From contig NC_008268.1 in the NCBI RefSeq assembly GCF_000014565.1, positions 1,067,001 to 1,131,000 on the forward strand: DNA of 64,000 nucleotides. Reading direction: 5' to 3'. Source of the DNA: Rhodococcus jostii RHA1. Its GTDB lineage: Bacteria > Actinomycetota > Actinomycetes > Mycobacteriales > Mycobacteriaceae. This document shows positions 10,619 through 20,483 of the stretch, piece by piece (the first letter of the stretch is position 1; each line of letters begins with the position of its first letter). The notes under the pieces are model-generated. The model had not been told where the DNA came from. It saw nothing but the letters and a program-made list of their open reading frames with translations, and made no database searches. A program made the translations under genes and the position numbers.

Positions 10619-11461
10619 TCACTGCTCCCGCAGGGGTCGTCCGTACTTGTCCTTCACGCTTCCGGTCAGCATCATGATGCCGTCGACGAGCGGCCAGATT
10701 CCGCCGATTCCACAGGTGAGCCATGTGACGGCGATCTGCGCCACGGCGATGCCGGGCTGGTTCAGGTAGAACCGTCCGACTCCGAAGCCGCCGAGGAAGA
10801 TCTGCAGCAGGCCGGCGGTCAGCTTGGACTTGTCGGAGTACGGCTCACCCGTCAGCGGGTGCCTGCCGAACGGCGCCGACGGATCGGCGTACGCGTTGTA
10901 GCCGGCGGGGGCGTATCCGGGCGGCGGGAACCCCTGCTGGGGGTAACCCTGCTGCTGTCCGTACCCGGGCTGCTGATACCCGGGCTGGGGGTAGTCCTGC
11001 GGCGACTGCGGAGCCGCCCCGTACTGCGCACCGTAGTTGGGGTCGGGTGCGCCGTAGGTGGGACCGTCCGGTTGCTGGGGGTTCTCGTACCCGGTGTAGG
11101 GCGCGGTCGGCGACGTCGGCTCGCCCACGTTCGGGAACGGGGCCGTCGGCTCGGTGCCGCTCGGCGACGGGTAGGTGGGCGTGGACCCCCAGCCCGGGCC
11201 GTTGCCGACACCGGAGTACGTGTCCCACCCCGGTCCGGTGCCGGTCGAACCCGGTGACGGCGTCGCGTCCGACGTGGCAGGCGGCTGGGACAGCGAGGCC
11301 TCGGCGGTGGCGTCGTAATCGAAGGGTGAGCCGAACTCCGGCGGCAGGCTCGACTCGGTGCTGTTCTCGGTGCCGTCGCTGCTCTTCCCCAGGTCGACCT
11401 TGTGTGCGTCCTCGGATGCACCCTTGCCGGAATCGTCGGATGCTTTCCCCGGTTCAGTCAT
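10619..11461 (-). CDS. TM2 domain-containing membrane protein with Pro/Gly/Tyr/Gln-rich N-terminus
   Basis: 280 residues. About the first 200 are low-complexity: first acidic and Ser/Thr-rich, then Pro-Gly-Tyr-Gln repeats (for example PGYQQPGYGQQQGYPQQG). The C-terminal 70 residues form a TM2 domain with two membrane helices (LTAGLLQIFLGGFGVGRFYL and a second ending in WPLVDGIMML), with the typical G.GRFYL motif between. TM2 proteins have no agreed enzymatic role; the disordered proline-rich cytosolic part suggests protein binding. The start ATG overlaps the lgt stop in ATGACTGA, so it is coupled to lgt. An alternative start lies 3 codons upstream. Confidence 0.85.
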   Translation of the reverse strand: MTEPGKASDDSGKGASEDAHKVDLGKSSDGTENSTESSLPPEFGSPFDYDATAEASLSQPPATSDATPSPGSTGTGPGWDTYSGVGNGPGWGSTPTYPSPSGTEPTAPFPNVGEPTSPTAPYTGYENPQQPDGPTYGAPDPNYGAQYGAAPQSPQDYPQPGYQQPGYGQQQGYPQQGFPPPGYAPAGYNAYADPSAPFGRHPLTGEPYSDKSKLTAGLLQIFLGGFGVGRFYLNQPGIAVAQIAVTWLTCGIGGIWPLVDGIMMLTGSVKDKYGRPLREQ

Positions 11462-12533
11462 TCGCGTCATCCTTCTTGCTGTCGATGGTCTTCGTGCCCG
11501 CCTCGCCGCCGGTACTCGCGGTACTCGCGGCCTTGTCGTCCGATACCGGCTCCGACGCTGACGTGCCCTCGTCCTTGCCCGCGTCCTCGACGTTCTTCTC
11601 GGGCTCCTTCTGCGCGATCTCGCCGTCGACCGGTTCGCCGCCGCCCCCGACCGGGCCGCCGTCGGCAGGCCGCAATTCGGCCGGGTCCTCGCGGCCCTTC
11701 GTGGCGGCGAAGAAGTACACCAGGGCCGCGACGAACACCAGGGCGGAGGTGAACGAGTTCACGCGGACGCCGGCGATGAGGCTCGCGTGATCGCTGCGCA
11801 TCAGTTCGATCCAGAAGCGGCCGGCGCAGTAACCGGCCACGTACAGGGCGAACAGTCGGCCGTGACCGATGCGGAAGCGGCGATCGACCCACACGAGCAG
11901 GAGGACGATCAGCACGTTCCACAGGGCCTCGTACAGGAACGTCGGGTGCACCACGAACGCGACCTCGCCGGTGGACACCCCGTCGATCAGCTGCGGTGAC
12001 ACCTGGCCCACGTCGTTGCGCCGCTCGAAGATCTCGAGACCCCACGGCACCTCGGTCTCACGACCGTAGAGTTCCTGGTTGAAGTAGTTTCCGAGCCGGC
12101 CGATCGCCTGCGCCAGCAGGATCGCGGGCGCGACCGCGTCGCCGAGCGCCGGCAGCGGGATGCCGCGGCGGCGACACCCGATCCAGGCGCCGACACCGCC
12201 GAGCGCCACGGCGCCCCAGATGCCGAGACCGCCCTGCCACACCTTCAGGGCGTCGACGGGGTCGCCGCCCTCCCCGAAGTACGTCGGCCAGTCGGTCATC
12301 ACGTGGTACAGACGGCCGCCGATCAGGCCGAACGGCACCGCCCAGATGGCGATGTCGAGGACGGTGCCCTTCTCGCCGCCGCGGGCGACCCAGCGACGGT
12401 CACCCCACACGATCGCGACGACGATCCCGACGATGATGAACAGCGCGTACGCGCGCAGGGCCACCGGTCCGACATACCAGACACCTTGGGGCGGACTCGG
12501 AATGTAGGCCAGTACGTCCACAGTGGAAGTCAC
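11454..12533 (-). CDS. lgt: Prolipoprotein diacylglyceryl transferase
   Basis: 359 residues, with about seven membrane helices in the first 285 residues. It attaches diacylglycerol from phosphatidylglycerol to the lipobox cysteine of preprolipoproteins. The Lgt signature is seen as GRLGNYFNQELYGRETEVPW, and GGRLYHV carries the conserved essential His/Tyr region. The C-terminal 70 or so residues are an acidic, Gly/Pro/Glu-rich tail (EKNVEDAGKDEG) beyond the catalytic core, as in other mycolata Lgt proteins. GTG start overlaps the trpA stop by 4 nt (GTGA). Confidence 0.95.
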   Translation of the reverse strand: MTSTVDVLAYIPSPPQGVWYVGPVALRAYALFIIVGIVVAIVWGDRRWVARGGEKGTVLDIAIWAVPFGLIGGRLYHVMTDWPTYFGEGGDPVDALKVWQGGLGIWGAVALGGVGAWIGCRRRGIPLPALGDAVAPAILLAQAIGRLGNYFNQELYGRETEVPWGLEIFERRNDVGQVSPQLIDGVSTGEVAFVVHPTFLYEALWNVLIVLLLVWVDRRFRIGHGRLFALYVAGYCAGRFWIELMRSDHASLIAGVRVNSFTSALVFVAALVYFFAATKGREDPAELRPADGGPVGGGGEPVDGEIAQKEPEKNVEDAGKDEGTSASEPVSDDKAASTASTGGEAGTKTIDSKKDDAND

Positions 12534-13333
12534 GACGCCACGGTAGCGGAGCGAACGCCCTCGGCGAGTTCCTTCGTGAGCGAGCGCACCGCGTCGAGAC
12601 CGCTCTCCGCGGCCGTGACCAGCGCGGATCCGACGATGACCGCATCGGCGTACGCGGCGATCTCGGCGGCCTGCGCGCCGGAGCGGACACCCAGTCCGAC
12701 ACCCACCGGAATGTCCGAGTGGGCGCGGATACGGGCGGTCAGCTCGGGTGCCATCGACGACACCGCGTCACGGGCACCGGTGACACCCATCGTCGACGCG
12801 GCGTACACGAAGCCGCTGCTCGCGTCGAGGGTCATCGAGAGACGTTCCTCGGTCGACGACGGCGCCACGAGGAAGATCCGGTCGAGGTCGTGTTCCTTCG
12901 ACGCGGCGATCCACTCGCCGGCTTCCTCGGGGATGAGGTTGGGTGTGATCAGGCCGAGGCCGCCCGCGCTCGCCAGGTCGCGCGCGAACTTGTCGACGCC
13001 GTACTGCAGGACCGGATTCCAGTAGGTCATCACGACGGCCTTGCCGCCGACGGAGGCGATCGCCTCGACGACGGTGAACACGTCACGCACGCGGACACCG
13101 TTCCGCAGCGCCGTCTCGGCCGCCGCCTGGATGGTGGGCCCGTCCATCACCGGGTCGGAGTAGGCGATGCCGACCTCGACGATGTCGCAACCGGATTCGA
13201 CCATCGCCTTGAACACGTCGATGGACTCCTGCACGGTGGGGAAACCGGCCGGGAGGTACCCGACGAGCGCGGCGCGCTTCTCCTCGCGGCACTGCGCGAA
13301 CGTCGGGGCGAGGCGCGAGAGTCGTTCGCTCAC
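12530..13333 (-). CDS. trpA: Tryptophan synthase alpha chain
   Basis: 267 residues, full TIM barrel. It cleaves indole-3-glycerol phosphate to indole and glyceraldehyde-3-phosphate and passes indole to TrpB. The catalytic Glu is in [12 protein letters not shown] and the catalytic Asp in PVMDGPTIQ (about residues 50-68). Phosphate-binding [12 protein letters not shown] lies near the C-terminus. It overlaps trpB by 4 nt upstream and lgt by 4 nt downstream. Confidence 0.97.
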   Translation of the reverse strand: MSERLSRLAPTFAQCREEKRAALVGYLPAGFPTVQESIDVFKAMVESGCDIVEVGIAYSDPVMDGPTIQAAAETALRNGVRVRDVFTVVEAIASVGGKAVVMTYWNPVLQYGVDKFARDLASAGGLGLITPNLIPEEAGEWIAASKEHDLDRIFLVAPSSTEERLSMTLDASSGFVYAASTMGVTGARDAVSSMAPELTARIRAHSDIPVGVGLGVRSGAQAAEIAAYADAVIVGSALVTAAESGLDAVRSLTKELAEGVRSATVAS

Positions 13334-14649
13334 TTGGCCGAACCTTCCTTGTCAGTCGTGGTGGTCTCGGTCGAGTCGTCGGGATCGAACAGTCCGAACC
13401 ACTTGGCGGCCGTGTCCATGTCCTTGTCGCCGCGCCCGGACAGGCTGATGACGATGATGGCGCCCTCCCCCAGTTCGCGGCCCAGTCTCAGCGACCCGGC
13501 GACGGCGTGGGCGGACTCGATGGCCGGGATGATGCCCTCCCGCTCGGACAGCAGACGGAGCGCGTCCATGGCCTCCGTGTCGGTGACCGGCTCGTAGGTG
13601 GCGCGGCCGATGTCCTTGAGGAGTGCGTGCTCGGGTCCGACACCGGGGTAGTCGAGGCCCGCGGAGATCGAGTGCGACTCGATGGTCTGGCCGTCTTCGT
13701 CCTGCAGCAGGTACGAGTACGCACCCTGGAACGCGCCCGGGGTGCCCGCGGCGAACGTGGCGGCGTGCCGCCCGGTCTCGACGCCGTCACCGGCGGCCTC
13801 GTAGCCGACCAGCCGCACGGCGGGGTCGTCGAGGAACGCGTGGAAGATGCCGATGGCGTTGGAACCGCCGCCGACACACGCCGTCACGGCGTCGGGCAGC
13901 CGACCGGTCAGCGCCTGCACCTGGGCACGCGCCTCCAGACCGACGACGCGCTGGAAGTCGCGGACGATGGTCGGGAACGGGTGCGGCCCGGCAGCGGTGC
14001 CGAAGCAGTAATACGTGTTGTGGGCGTTGGTGACCCAGTCGCGCAGCGCCTCGTTGATGGCGTCCTTCAGGGTCCTCGACCCCGACTCGACCGACACCAC
14101 CGACGAGCCCAGCAAGCGCATGCGGGCGACGTTCAGCGCCTGCCGCTCGGTGTCGACGGCACCCATGTAGATGACGCATTCCAGGCCGAGGAGCGCGCAG
14201 GCGGTCGCGGTGGCCACACCGTGCTGGCCGGCCCCGGTCTCCGCGATGATGCGGGTCTTGCCCATCCGCTTGGCGAGCAGCACCTGGCCGAGCACGTTGT
14301 TGATCTTGTGCGAGCCCGTGTGGTTGAGGTCTTCGCGCTTGAGGATGAGCCGCGCCCCACCGGCGAACTCGCTCATCCGTTTCGCCTCGAAGATCGGGGA
14401 CGGACGGCCGGTGTAGTCACGCTGGAGACGATCGAGTTCGTTCAGGAACGCGTCGTCGGCGCGGGCCTTCTCGTACTCGGCGGTGACCTCCTCGATCACT
14501 GCCATCAGGGCCTCGGGCACGTGCCGTCCGCCGTACACGCCGAAGTGTCCTCCGGCGTCGGGGTCGTGCGTCGTGCGCTCGGCGATCCCGGCGCTGGCAG
14601 TCGGCAGATTGCCACCCTTGAAGACGGTTTCCTGATTACGTGAAGTCAC
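13330..14649 (-). CDS. trpB: Tryptophan synthase beta chain
   Basis: 439 residues from GTG at 14647-14649. This PLP enzyme condenses indole with serine. The PLP lysine is in [11 protein letters not shown], the phosphate-binding loop in [10 protein letters not shown], and the gate region GRGDKDMDT is intact near the C-terminus. An in-frame TTG six codons upstream could also open the frame but is a weaker start. trpC ends about 62 nt upstream; trpA follows with a 4-nt overlap. Confidence 0.96.
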   Translation of the reverse strand: MTSRNQETVFKGGNLPTASAGIAERTTHDPDAGGHFGVYGGRHVPEALMAVIEEVTAEYEKARADDAFLNELDRLQRDYTGRPSPIFEAKRMSEFAGGARLILKREDLNHTGSHKINNVLGQVLLAKRMGKTRIIAETGAGQHGVATATACALLGLECVIYMGAVDTERQALNVARMRLLGSSVVSVESGSRTLKDAINEALRDWVTNAHNTYYCFGTAAGPHPFPTIVRDFQRVVGLEARAQVQALTGRLPDAVTACVGGGSNAIGIFHAFLDDPAVRLVGYEAAGDGVETGRHAATFAAGTPGAFQGAYSYLLQDEDGQTIESHSISAGLDYPGVGPEHALLKDIGRATYEPVTDTEAMDALRLLSEREGIIPAIESAHAVAGSLRLGRELGEGAIIVISLSGRGDKDMDTAAKWFGLFDPDDSTETTTTDKEGSAK

Positions 14650-14711
14650 AGGTCCAGTCTGCCCCAACGCCGGGTTCGGCCGCCGTCCGGGTCAGTTCCG
14701 CCGACGCAGCG

Positions 14712-15521
14712 TCAGCGTGACGGCTTGGGGCAGGACGGGTGAGCGCCTGCGTTGACCAGATCGGCCACCGCCTTGCGCGGATCCCCGCTGGTGACGAGGC
14801 CTTCGCCGACCAGCACCGCGTCGGCTCCCGCACCGGCGTAGGCCAGCAGGTCGGCTGTGCCGCGCACACCGGACTCGGCGATCTTGATGATCTCGGTCGG
14901 CAGCCCGGGAGCGATCTCGCCGAACGTGTTCTTGTCGACCTCGAGCGTCTTGAGATTGCGGGCATTGACGCCGATGACCTTGGCACCGGCCTCGAGCGCC
15001 CGGTTGGCCTCTTCCTCGGTGTGGACCTCGACGAGGGCCGTCATGCCCAGCGACTCCGTGCGGTCGATCAGCGACGCAAGCGCGTCCTGTTCGAGGGCGG
15101 CGACGATGAGCAGCACGACGTCGGCGCCGTGGGCGCGGGCCTCGTGGATCTGATACGGCCCGACGATGAAGTCCTTGCGGAGGATCGGGATGCTCACCGC
15201 GCGGCGGACCGCGTCGAGGTCCGCGAGGGACCCCTGGAACCGGCGCTCCTCGGTGAGCACGCTGATCACGCGGGCGCCACCGGCCTGGTAGGCGGCGGCC
15301 AACTCGGCGGGATCGGTGATGTCGGCGAGCGCGCCCTTCGAGGGGCTCGCGCGCTTGACCTCGGCGATGACTCCGATGCCCGGCTCGAGCAGGGCGGCCG
15401 CGGCATCGAGGGCCGGCGGTGCGGCAGCGGCGGCAGCCTTGACTGCGGCGAAGTCAAGGACGGCTTCGCGGGCGGCGACGTCGGCGCGCACCCCGTCGAG
15501 AATCGAGTCGAGAACGGTCAT
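14712..15521 (-). CDS. trpC: Indole-3-glycerol phosphate synthase
   Basis: 269 residues from ATG at 15519-15521 ([11 protein letters not shown]), with AAAGGA upstream. It closes the indole ring of CdRP with loss of CO2. The catalytic Lys lies in [11 protein letters not shown] (about residues 54-64), ILRKDFIVG carries the second Lys, and VLVGEGLV forms the phosphate site. It is a monofunctional TrpC; there is no fused TrpF domain, which fits the PriA-type HisA at 22.1-22.8 kb. Confidence 0.96.
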   Translation of the reverse strand: MTVLDSILDGVRADVAAREAVLDFAAVKAAAAAAPPALDAAAALLEPGIGVIAEVKRASPSKGALADITDPAELAAAYQAGGARVISVLTEERRFQGSLADLDAVRRAVSIPILRKDFIVGPYQIHEARAHGADVVLLIVAALEQDALASLIDRTESLGMTALVEVHTEEEANRALEAGAKVIGVNARNLKTLEVDKNTFGEIAPGLPTEIIKIAESGVRGTADLLAYAGAGADAVLVGEGLVTSGDPRKAVADLVNAGAHPSCPKPSR

Positions 15522-15607
15522 CGTGGCCCGAGTCCTTTCTGGGCAGAAACCCGATGTGAGGAACATCATCAGGGGTGAAGTCAGCCTAGATGGCACTCTG
15601 ATTCTGT

Positions 15608-16312
15608 TTACGTTCGGGTCCCCGGGTCTTTGTCCTGTCCGTCAACTTGGTCGACAGGTTCGGCTTTCTTGTCTTCCACCGTGGGGTCCTCCCCCGCGTC
15701 CAGGGCGTCCCAGAGCATGCGCTGGGTGACGGGCCCCTCGCCCGCATCGGCCCCGGCCTTCTTCGCCGCGTCACGCCGCGCACCGGGGCTGTCGTACTTG
15801 GAGGAGAGCCCGGCCCGCACACGCGGACGGCGCACGAGTTCCACCGCGGCGGCGAGCGCCGCCACGCCGCCCACCAGCGCGAGCACGGCGGGTCCGACGT
15901 GCACGGACACCGACTGAACCTCGGCGCGGCCCGGCAACTCGGCCAGCCTGCCCGCCTCGTCGTCGGAGGCGCCGGACACGATCAACCCCACCGCCGGAAC
16001 CGCGGCCGCGACGGCCACGACCGCGACGAGGACGCCGAGCACACGCAGCGCCCAGCCCTTCACGGCGAACAACGCGGCGATCGCGGCGACCAGGGTCAGC
16101 GCCAACGGCGTGAGCGCCGCCGCCCACGTGCCGCCGGCGAGCGCGGACGTGCGCTCCTCCCCGAGTCCGTCGGAGGAGGTGACCTCCACCCACGTCATCC
16201 GGGAGGCACCCCACAGGCACAGCGCGGCGACCGCGAGCAGCAGCACCGAGATCATCGACCGGCGACGTCCCGCCTGCCCGGGTTCCCGGGACGTCTCCGA
16301 CGCGTCACTCAC
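15608..16312 (-). CDS. Tryptophan-operon associated membrane protein (TIGR02234-like)
   Basis: 234 residues with four membrane helices (about 24-43, 66-90, 95-120 and 147-170), then a basic-acidic cytosolic tail rich in Asp, Glu and Lys. This matches the conserved membrane protein found between trpE and trpC in mycolata (M. tuberculosis Rv1610). Its role is unknown; the constant linkage to trp genes suggests transport or a membrane tether for the pathway, which is inference. GTG start overlaps the trpE stop (GTGA), so it is coupled to trpE. The upstream extension of the frame is antisense-like and was not used. Confidence 0.85.
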   Translation of the reverse strand: MSDASETSREPGQAGRRRSMISVLLLAVAALCLWGASRMTWVEVTSSDGLGEERTSALAGGTWAAALTPLALTLVAAIAALFAVKGWALRVLGVLVAVVAVAAAVPAVGLIVSGASDDEAGRLAELPGRAEVQSVSVHVGPAVLALVGGVAALAAAVELVRRPRVRAGLSSKYDSPGARRDAAKKAGADAGEGPVTQRMLWDALDAGEDPTVEDKKAEPVDQVDGQDKDPGTRT

Positions 16313-17907
16313 TGCGTGTCGCCTCCCAGGGTCTTCAGCGTGTGCGCCGCCGCGATCGCGCTCAACACCGCCATCGCCTTGTTCCGCGCCTCCGTGTCCT
16401 CGTACTCGGGGTTCGAGTCGGCGACGACGCCCGCACCCGCCTGGACGTACCCGATGCCGTCCTTGATCAGCGCGGTCCGGATCGCGATGGCCGTGTCGGC
16501 GTCGCCGGCGAAGTCGAGGTACCCGATGATGCCGCCGTAGATGCCCCGGCGCGTGGGTTCGAGTTCCTCGATCAGCTGCATCGCCCGGACCTTCGGCGCA
16601 CCCGACAGCGTGCCCGCCGGGAAACACGCGGTGACGGCGTCCAAGGCATGCTTACCGTCCGCGAGGTGACCCGTGACGGTGGAGACGAGATGCATCACGT
16701 GGCTGTACCGCTCGATGTGGCGGTAGTCGTGGACCTTCACCGTGCCCGGTTCGCACACGCGCCCGAGGTCGTTGCGGCCCAGGTCCACGAGCATGAGGTG
16801 CTCCGCGTTCTCCTTCTCGTCGGCGAGCAGGTCCTTCTCGAGCAGGATGTCCTCCTCCTCGGTGTGCCCGCGCCACCGGGTTCCCGCGATCGGGTGCGTG
16901 GTGGCGACGCCTTCCGACACGGTCACCAGGGCCTCCGGGCTCGAACCGACGATCGAGAACGCGGTCTCGCCGTCGCCGTTCGGCACGTTGAGCAGGTACA
17001 TGTACGGGCTCGGGTTGGAGGCGCGCAGCATCCGGTAGACGTCGATCGGGTCCGCGGTGCAGTCGATCTCGAAGCGCTGCGACAGCACCACCTGAAATGC
17101 CTCGCCCGCCTCGATGTCTCCCACGAGTTTCTGCACGTCGGCGCCGAATCCTTCGGTGGTGCGCTGACGCCGGTAGTCGGGGGCGGGCTTCGCGAACGTG
17201 GACACGGTGGACGACGCCGGCGCCGACAGGGCGTGCGTCATCCGGTCCAGCCGCTCCACTGCGGAGTCGTAGGCCTCGTCGACACGTTCGTCGGTGCCGT
17301 CCCAGTTGACCGCGTTGGCGATCAGGGTGATGGCGCCCTCGTGGTGGTCGACGGCCGCGAGATCCGTCGCCAGCAACATGACCATCTCGGGGATCTGCAG
17401 ATCGTCGGTGGTGTGCTCGCCGATGCGCTCGATCCGGCGCACCGCGTCGTAGCCGAGGAAGCCCACCATGCCGCCGGTCAGCGGCGGCAGGTCGGGCAGC
17501 CGCTCGGTGCGGAGCAGTTCCAGCGTCCGGCCGAGGGCCGCGATCGGATCGCCGCCGGACGGGACGCCCGCCGGGACGTTGCCGTACCAGGCGGCTTCAC
17601 CGTCGACGACGGTGAGCGCGGCGGGACTGCCCGCGCCGATGAACGACCATCGCGACCACGATCGGCCGTTCTCCGCCGACTCGAGCAGGAAGGTCCCCGG
17701 CCGGTTCGCCGCCAGCTTGGTGTACGCCGACAGCGGAGTTTCCGCGTCTGCCAACACCTTGCGCGTCACCGGGACCACCCGGTGTTCGGCGGCGAGAGCG
17801 TGGAACTGCTCGCGCGTCGTAGTCGAGTCGGACCCGTCGTCGGCCGGGGTGGCGGCGGACTCGGGTGCGGGAATCGTGGTGGGCTCGCCGTGCATGCCGA
17901 CCATCAT
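16309..17907 (-). CDS. trpE: Anthranilate synthase component I
   Basis: 532 residues. It makes anthranilate from chorismate using ammonia or glutamine from TrpG, which is not in this window. The feedback-inhibition motif LLES is seen in [15 protein letters not shown], and the chorismate-binding core shows [25 protein letters not shown] and [15 protein letters not shown]. It is first in the trp operon. ATG at 17905-17907 is the first of two adjacent ATGs; a third ATG lies at 17895. I see no Trp-rich leader peptide in the 47-nt divergent gap to the peroxiredoxin gene. Confidence 0.96.
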   Translation of the reverse strand: MMVGMHGEPTTIPAPESAATPADDGSDSTTTREQFHALAAEHRVVPVTRKVLADAETPLSAYTKLAANRPGTFLLESAENGRSWSRWSFIGAGSPAALTVVDGEAAWYGNVPAGVPSGGDPIAALGRTLELLRTERLPDLPPLTGGMVGFLGYDAVRRIERIGEHTTDDLQIPEMVMLLATDLAAVDHHEGAITLIANAVNWDGTDERVDEAYDSAVERLDRMTHALSAPASSTVSTFAKPAPDYRRQRTTEGFGADVQKLVGDIEAGEAFQVVLSQRFEIDCTADPIDVYRMLRASNPSPYMYLLNVPNGDGETAFSIVGSSPEALVTVSEGVATTHPIAGTRWRGHTEEEDILLEKDLLADEKENAEHLMLVDLGRNDLGRVCEPGTVKVHDYRHIERYSHVMHLVSTVTGHLADGKHALDAVTACFPAGTLSGAPKVRAMQLIEELEPTRRGIYGGIIGYLDFAGDADTAIAIRTALIKDGIGYVQAGAGVVADSNPEYEDTEARNKAMAVLSAIAAAHTLKTLGGDTQ

Positions 17908-17940
17908 CCCAGGCGCACTCGTCGTGTCTGCGTGCGCGGG

Positions 17941-17946
17941 TAGCCT
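17941..17946 (+). promoter_or_regulatory. -10 element of the peroxiredoxin gene
   Basis: TAGCCT, 8 nt before the ATG at 17955, consistent with a leaderless transcript. Confidence 0.4.
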
Positions 17947-17954
17947 CGGCTCTC

Positions 17955-18419
17955 ATGAAGCCAGGTCAGCTCGCACCGGAATTCACCCTGCCCGATCAGG
18001 ACGGCATCGCGCGGTCCCTGTCGAGCCTCCTCGAGGACGGCCCTCTGGTGCTGTTCTTCTACCCCGCGGCGTCGACGCCGGTCTGCACCGCCGAGGCCTG
18101 CCATTTCCGCGACCTCGGAATCGAGTTCTCCGCGGTGGGCGCGTCCCGCGCCGGGATCAGCACCGACGCGGTGGAGAAGCAGGCGTCGTTCGCGCAGGCG
18201 CAGTCGTTCGACTACCCGCTGCTGTCGGACGCCGACGGAGCCGTCGCGGAGATGTTCGGCGTCCGCCGCGGACTGCTCGGCAAACTCGCCCCGGTCAAGC
18301 GGTCGACGTTCGTCATCGACACCGACCGCACCGTGCTCGAGGTCATCTCGAGCGAGTTCCGCGCCAACACGCACGGCGATCAGGCGCTCGCCTTCCTCCG
18401 GACACGTCAGTCCACCTGA
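17955..18419 (+). CDS. Peroxiredoxin, BCP type
   Basis: 154-residue thioredoxin-fold peroxidase of the AhpC/TSA family. It reduces hydrogen peroxide and organic peroxides with electrons from thioredoxin. The peroxidatic Cys is in STPVCTAEAC, and the second Cys five residues later is the typical resolving Cys of BCP proteins. FVIDTDRTVLEV is the usual late strand. It is placed like M. tuberculosis bcpB (Rv1608c), divergent from trpE. Its 3' end overlaps the convergent dioxygenase gene by 13 nt. Confidence 0.92.
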   Translation: MKPGQLAPEFTLPDQDGIARSLSSLLEDGPLVLFFYPAASTPVCTAEACHFRDLGIEFSAVGASRAGISTDAVEKQASFAQAQSFDYPLLSDADGAVAEMFGVRRGLLGKLAPVKRSTFVIDTDRTVLEVISSEFRANTHGDQALAFLRTRQST

Positions 18420-19186
18420 ATCGACCGTTTGGCCAGCCCCATCCAGAAGCCGTCGATCACCTGCCGAGGGATCTGCTCCGGATCGCTCGAGGCGCCCAGC
18501 GTGACGAACAGCGGCGCGAAGTGCTCGATCGTCGGGTGGGCGTACGGCATGCCCGGCGCGAGCGAGCGGAAGTCGATGAGCGAATCGACGTCGCCAGCGG
18601 CGAGGCGCTCGTCCGCCCAGGCGTCGAACTCCGACGACCAGCCGGGCGCCTTCGCGTCGGGTGACGGGTCGCGCAGGAACGGCAGGCCGTGTGTGGTGAA
18701 TCCCGAACCGACGATCAGCACACCCTGCTCGCGCAGGGGACGCAGCCGCTCACCGAGGTGCAGCAGTCGCTGCGGGTCGAGCGTGGGCAGCGAGATCTGC
18801 AGGACCGGGATGTCGGCGTCGGGGTACATGACCGTCAACGGCACGTAGGCGCCGTGGTCCAGGCCGCGGTGCGGCTGGTGCGACACGGTCTCGTCGTCCG
18901 GCATCAGCGCCACGATCTGCGCCGCGAGGTCGGGGGCACCGGGCGACTCGTACGTGGTCCGGTAGAAGCGCTCGGGGAAGCCACCGAAGTCGTAGACGAG
19001 GGGCGTGCCGGTGGTGGTGGATCCGATCGTGAGCGGCGCCGATTCCCAGTGCGCCGACACCATGAGGATGGCCTTCGGCCGCGGCAGGTCGCCTGCCCAC
19101 TTCGCCAGCTGCGACACCCACAGTTCGCTGTCGACCAGTGGAGGCGCACCATGGCTGAGGAACAGTGCGGGCATCGTGGCGGTCAT
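18407..19186 (-). CDS. LigB/DODA-type extradiol ring-cleavage dioxygenase
   Basis: 259 residues from ATG at 19184-19186, with GGAG 6 nt upstream. Class III extradiol dioxygenase of the DODA (YgiD) group. Metal ligands are expected at the His of LFLSHGAPPLVD (about residues 8-19), at HRGLDHGAYVPL, and at the later HPTIEHFAPLF. Natural substrate is not predictable: YgiD relatives act on DOPA in vitro, others on catecholic acids. The MarR gene divergent from it, with an inverted repeat between, suggests local control by an aromatic ligand. Confidence 0.88.
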   Translation of the reverse strand: MTATMPALFLSHGAPPLVDSELWVSQLAKWAGDLPRPKAILMVSAHWESAPLTIGSTTTGTPLVYDFGGFPERFYRTTYESPGAPDLAAQIVALMPDDETVSHQPHRGLDHGAYVPLTVMYPDADIPVLQISLPTLDPQRLLHLGERLRPLREQGVLIVGSGFTTHGLPFLRDPSPDAKAPGWSSEFDAWADERLAAGDVDSLIDFRSLAPGMPYAHPTIEHFAPLFVTLGASSDPEQIPRQVIDGFWMGLAKRSIQVD

Positions 19187-19228
19187 CGCGACTCCTTCGG
19201 ATCCGAGATCCAACATCGACGGCCAATG

Positions 19229-19240
19229 TTGAACCTTCAA
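19229..19240. promoter_or_regulatory. Putative MarR operator TTGAA-CC-TTCAA
   Basis: Perfect 5-bp inverted repeat with a 2-nt spacer in the 179-nt gap between the dioxygenase and the divergent MarR gene. A further TTGAA half-site lies at 19317-19321, close to the MarR start. The position suits joint control of both promoters. Confidence 0.45.
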
Positions 19241-19365
19241 GTTACTATAAGAGTCAACCGATGGGCGCGGCAACTAATTCCCCGGGCACGATCCAGCCCG
19301 CGACGTGCTAACTATGTTGAACACGCTGCACGCGTGGATCGACGTACAGATGGAGGACACCACTG

Positions 19366-19875
19366 ATGAGTGGGAACGACGAGGGCAAGCCCGCAGAACC
19401 CGGCACCCGATGGCTCGACGCAGAGCAGCAGGAGGCCTGGCTCACCCTCATCGCCCTGGTCACCCGGCTCCCCGCCGCACTGGACACCCAGCTCCAACGC
19501 GACTCGGCACTCACCCACTTCGAGTACTTCGTCCTCGCCTCGCTGTCCGGCGAAACCAACCGGCGCCTCCAGCTGTCCCTGCTCGCCCAGCGCGCCAACG
19601 CATCACTGTCCCGGCTGTCCCACGTCATCACCAAGATGGAAAAAGCCGGCTGGGTACGCCGCGAGAGCATCCGCGGCAGCCGCGGCTCCGACGCCGTCCT
19701 CACGGACGAAGGCATGGCCAAAGTCGTCGAGGCCGCGCCCCCGCACGTCGAATCCGTCCGCTCACTGATCTTCGACGGACTGTCCGCCGAACAAGTCCGT
19801 CAGCTGTCCGAACTGTCCGGCGCCATGCTCACCCAACTCGACAAGAGCATCGCGTCGGGAACCGGCAGAGCCTGA
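19366..19875 (+). CDS. MarR-family transcriptional regulator
   Basis: 169 residues, standard MarR length. The winged helix-turn-helix spans about residues 60-120: LSLLAQRANASLSRLSHVIT is the recognition region and GSRGSDAVLTDEG the wing. Flanking helices form the dimer interface. ATG at 19366 has GGAGG 9 nt upstream. It is divergent from the LigB-type dioxygenase and convergent with the tautomerase gene, and probably controls the dioxygenase. The ligand is unknown. Confidence 0.92.
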   Translation: MSGNDEGKPAEPGTRWLDAEQQEAWLTLIALVTRLPAALDTQLQRDSALTHFEYFVLASLSGETNRRLQLSLLAQRANASLSRLSHVITKMEKAGWVRRESIRGSRGSDAVLTDEGMAKVVEAAPPHVESVRSLIFDGLSAEQVRQLSELSGAMLTQLDKSIASGTGRA

Positions 19876-19882
19876 CAGCAAC

Positions 19883-20062
19883 TCACCCCAGCGGCGTCCC
19901 GCCGACACCCCAGCTGTCGCGCGGGACCTCGGTGATCGTCACCCACACCTTCGCGGGATCCTTGCCCGTCGCATCGGCGTAGGCCTGGGTGACCGCCTCG
20001 ATCGTCGCGCGCTTCTGCTCCGCGGTGAGCCCCGGTGTCTGACTGATCTGAATCAATGGCAT
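19883..20062 (-). CDS. 4-oxalocrotonate tautomerase-like protein
   Basis: 59 residues after choosing ATG at 20060-20062 (MPLIQISQTPGLT). Removal of Met leaves the catalytic Pro1 of the tautomerase superfamily; the length matches 4-OT subunits (about 60). TEVPRDSWGVGGTPL is the typical end. The ATG lies inside the first of three tandem 23-bp hairpin repeats, and no ribosome site is visible. Longer in-frame starts exist within the repeats (up to 20116) but would bury Pro1. It is last in the his-operon direction, yet the neighbouring LigB dioxygenase and MarR gene suggest aromatic catabolism. Confidence 0.8.
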   Translation of the reverse strand: MPLIQISQTPGLTAEQKRATIEAVTQAYADATGKDPAKVWVTITEVPRDSWGVGGTPLG

Positions 20063-20126
20063 GCGGGCATTCTGCCCGAGGGCATGCGGGCATTCTGCCC
20101 GAGGGCATGCGGGCATTCCGCCCGAG
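20059..20126. repeat. Three tandem 23-bp hairpin repeats overlapping a start codon
   Basis: Units at 20059-20081, 20082-20104 and 20105-20126 (last base-changed and one base shorter). Each contains the stem CGGGC-ATTCT-GCCCG, with a T-to-C change in unit three. The array fills nearly the whole 76-nt gap between hisI and the tautomerase gene, and the tautomerase ATG is part of unit one. Confidence 0.9.
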
Positions 20127-20138
20127 CGTCGTGGCGCC

Positions 20139-20483
20139 CTACTCGACGGCGAGAAGAACGTCGGTGTCGAAGCAGGTGTGCGTGCCCGTGTGGCACGCCG
20201 CCCCCTCCTGATCGACGACGAGCAGCACGGTGTCGCCGTCGCAGTCGAGCCGCACCTCGTGGACGTACTGCGTGTGACCGGACGTCTCGCCCTTCACCCA
20301 GTACTGCTGACGGGACCGGGAGTAGTACGTGCCCTTGCGGGTGTCGAGGGTGCGGGCGAGAGCCTCGTCGTCCATCCACGCCACCATCAGGACGTCGCCC
20401 GTCGACCGTTCCTGCGCGACAGCGCTGAACAGTCCCGCCTCGTTGCGCTTGAGCCGTGACGCGATAGCGGGGTCGAGACTCAT
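20139..20483 (-). CDS. hisI: Phosphoribosyl-AMP cyclohydrolase
   Basis: 114 residues, monofunctional HisI; HisE is not fused and is not in the window. It opens the purine ring of PR-AMP. The Zn/Mg-binding motifs are [24 protein letters not shown], and the cysteines of CHTGTHTCF. It overlaps hisF by 4 nt and is the last true his gene of the operon. Confidence 0.96.
   Translation of the reverse strand: MSLDPAIASRLKRNEAGLFSAVAQERSTGDVLMVAWMDDEALARTLDTRKGTYYSRSRQQYWVKGETSGHTQYVHEVRLDCDGDTVLLVVDQEGAACHTGTHTCFDTDVLLAVE

Noticed and set aside
17908..17954. Trp leader peptide or attenuator before trpE
   Set aside because: Only 47 nt separate the divergent starts and no Trp codon run is present.
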